Source of the DNA: UBA10329 sp964500205
Lineage (GTDB): Bacteria; Bacteroidota; Bacteroidia; UBA10329
Reading direction: 5' to 3'
Length of the DNA stretch: 64,000 bases
Assembly (NCBI GenBank): GCA_964500205.1
Contig: CAZCNS010000005.1
Span: 233,741 to 297,740 of the forward strand
Both the position numbers and the translations under genes were made by a program. The stretch's first letter is position 1. Each line of letters starts with the position of its first letter. A model generated the notes under the pieces. It worked only from the letters and a program-made list of their open reading frames with translations, was not told the DNA's origin and ran no database searches. This document shows, one piece after another, positions 63,139 to 64,000 of this stretch.

Positions 63139-63143
63139 CGTTG

Positions 63144-63920
63144 ATGACCGTGCGATTTGAAATAGACCGTGTTGCCTACAGTGCCCAACTTGAGGCGGGC
63201 ATCGACCTCAGCATTCCCGTAAAAGAGGGGCCACAGGTTAATGCCTATTTCGCTGCCCCTGCTGACATGGAGCCTTTTCGCATGGGCGATTGGGTGGGAG
63301 AAGTGCGACAAGGTGGCAGCGTCAATTACCGCAATATCCGTTTCAACCCGCATGGCAACGGCACGCACACCGAGTGTGTAGGCCACATTAGCCCTGAGAT
63401 ATACAGCATTAACAGTCATTTTAGGCAGTTTCATTGTGTGGCACAGCTGATATCCGCAGTGCCAACCGAGCGGGACGGTGACCGCGTGATTACCGCAGAT
63501 CTGCTGCGCGACCGGGGCCTTCGGGCAGGGACGGATGCGTTTATCATCCGCACGCTGCCCAACGCACCCGCGAAGCGCACACAGGGCTACTCGGGCACCA
63601 ACCCGCCCTATTTCACAGAGGATGCCATAATGCTGCTGCGTGCGCATGGCTGCCGTCATCTGCTCACCGACCTGCCCAGTCTGGACCGCGAGGAAGATGG
63701 CGGTCTGCTGGCATGTCACAGGGCCTTTTGGGACTACCCGGATGCACCGAGGATGGACTGCACGGTGACCGAGCTCATCTTCGTGCCTGATGTTGCACAG
63801 GACGGCCTGTACCTGCTAAACCTTCAAGTGGCCCCTTTTGAGAATGATGCGGCTCCGAGCAGACCGGTCATCTTTCCGCTACATGCAGACTCAGCGGCAA
63901 CAAAAAACCCCGGACAGTAG
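63144..63920 (+). CDS. Cyclase/kynurenine formamidase-like metal hydrolase
   Basis: 258 aa. The metal-binding motif HGNGTHTECVGH (HxGTHxD-type, with Glu in the Asp position) is seen at about residues 71-82. DLSIPVKEG and the C-terminal TVTELIFVP are typical of the cyclase family (PF04199), which includes bacterial kynurenine formamidase and isatin hydrolase. No tryptophan-catabolism genes are adjacent, so the substrate is open. Confidence 0.88.
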   Translation: MTVRFEIDRVAYSAQLEAGIDLSIPVKEGPQVNAYFAAPADMEPFRMGDWVGEVRQGGSVNYRNIRFNPHGNGTHTECVGHISPEIYSINSHFRQFHCVAQLISAVPTERDGDRVITADLLRDRGLRAGTDAFIIRTLPNAPAKRTQGYSGTNPPYFTEDAIMLLRAHGCRHLLTDLPSLDREEDGGLLACHRAFWDYPDAPRMDCTVTELIFVPDVAQDGLYLLNLQVAPFENDAAPSRPVIFPLHADSAATKNPGQ

Positions 63921-63940
63921 CACACTGCCGGGGTTTTGTT
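63904..63940 (+). terminator. Intrinsic terminator of the cyclase gene
   Basis: Stem AAAACCCCGG(A)CAGT / ACTGCCGGGGTTTT with one bulged A, AGCAC loop; overlaps the stop codon. The symmetric A/T flanks could serve both directions, including the tRNA that comes in from the right. Confidence 0.85.
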
Positions 63941-63947
63941 CTTGGTG

Positions 63948-64000
63948 TTGGCCCACTAGGGCTCGAACCTAGACTCTTCTGAACCAAAATCAGACGTGTT
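63948..64000 (-). tRNA. tRNA-Gln (TTG anticodon), 3' part
   Basis: Reading the minus strand from the window edge: anticodon arm TCTGA-TTTTGGT-TCAGA (anticodon TTG), T arm CTAGG-TTCGAGC-CCTAG and 3' acceptor TGGGCCA plus discriminator A. The 5' acceptor and D arm lie beyond base 64000. CCA is not encoded. This tRNA is one of the usual targets of SelU-type wobble modification. Confidence 0.93.

Overview
The window reads as a chromosomal segment of a Bacteroidota bacterium, probably Flavobacteriia-like. The evidence is T9SS (Por) sorting domains of both type A and type B, an alternative complex III plus caa3-type oxidase cluster, a carotenoid pair (crtB/crtZ), a TonB-dependent receptor with a carboxypeptidase-like N-terminal domain, an ExbB/ExbD block, and many promoters of the Bacteroidota type (TAnnTTTG at -7) with almost no Shine-Dalgarno sequences. 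Base composition is moderate and slightly GC-rich by eye. No phage, IS element or CRISPR array is visible. Most of the window is core metabolism, with a few accessory genes.

Layout. 1-3320: tail of an HTTM-type membrane protein, a secreted T9SS protein with a 14-unit acidic hexapeptide repeat, and lepA. 3746-10302: two giant PKD-repeat surface proteins overlapping by 4 bp. 10371-12213: carotenoid genes crtB, an unknown small secreted protein, and crtZ. 12215-17059: DUF445, a secreted Ntn-hydrolase with a PsiE-like protein, a TonB-C-like protein with murI, gamma-carbonic anhydrase and DUF3109. 17064-17523: a toxin-antitoxin pair whose RelE/ParE toxin frame carries an in-frame stop. 18014-21578: class Ia ribonucleotide reductase nrdB-nrdA behind a long structured upstream region. 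22489-25385 (minus): arginine deiminase, CtlX, DUF4783, nadC. 25474-30559: DUF481, argS, omega-amidase with its aminotransferase, SPOR protein. 30766-42057: eight-gene respiratory cluster actABCDEF-coxBA. 42165-46853: outer-membrane protein, selU-selD-DUF2306, OmpA lipoprotein, DoxX. 46944-52689: DUF4389, patatin-BamA-like protein, glycosyltransferase 9, tatD-asparaginase. Then tRNA-Ser, an exbB/exbD block with an unknown membrane protein, CPBP protease, dus, TonB receptor, a T9SS alpha/beta-hydrolase-like protein, an MDR oxidoreductase, a cyclase-family hydrolase, and the 3' part of a tRNA-Gln.

How the parts work together. The Act complex oxidises quinol and passes electrons through its cytochrome c domains to the CoxBA oxidase; proton motive force then feeds ExbBD and the TonB receptor. 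The T9SS clients (four here) are exported to the surface by machinery encoded elsewhere. The selD-selU pair points to selenium use in tRNA wobble modification. The most distinctive signals are (i) a recurrent TAnnTTYG element 4-8 nt before start codons, which predicts leaderless mRNAs for many genes, (ii) the hexapeptide-repeat secreted protein, (iii) the broken toxin beside an intact antitoxin with a palindromic operator, and (iv) a secreted hydrolase whose nucleophile serine position is threonine. I found no large, clearly undescribed multi-gene system.
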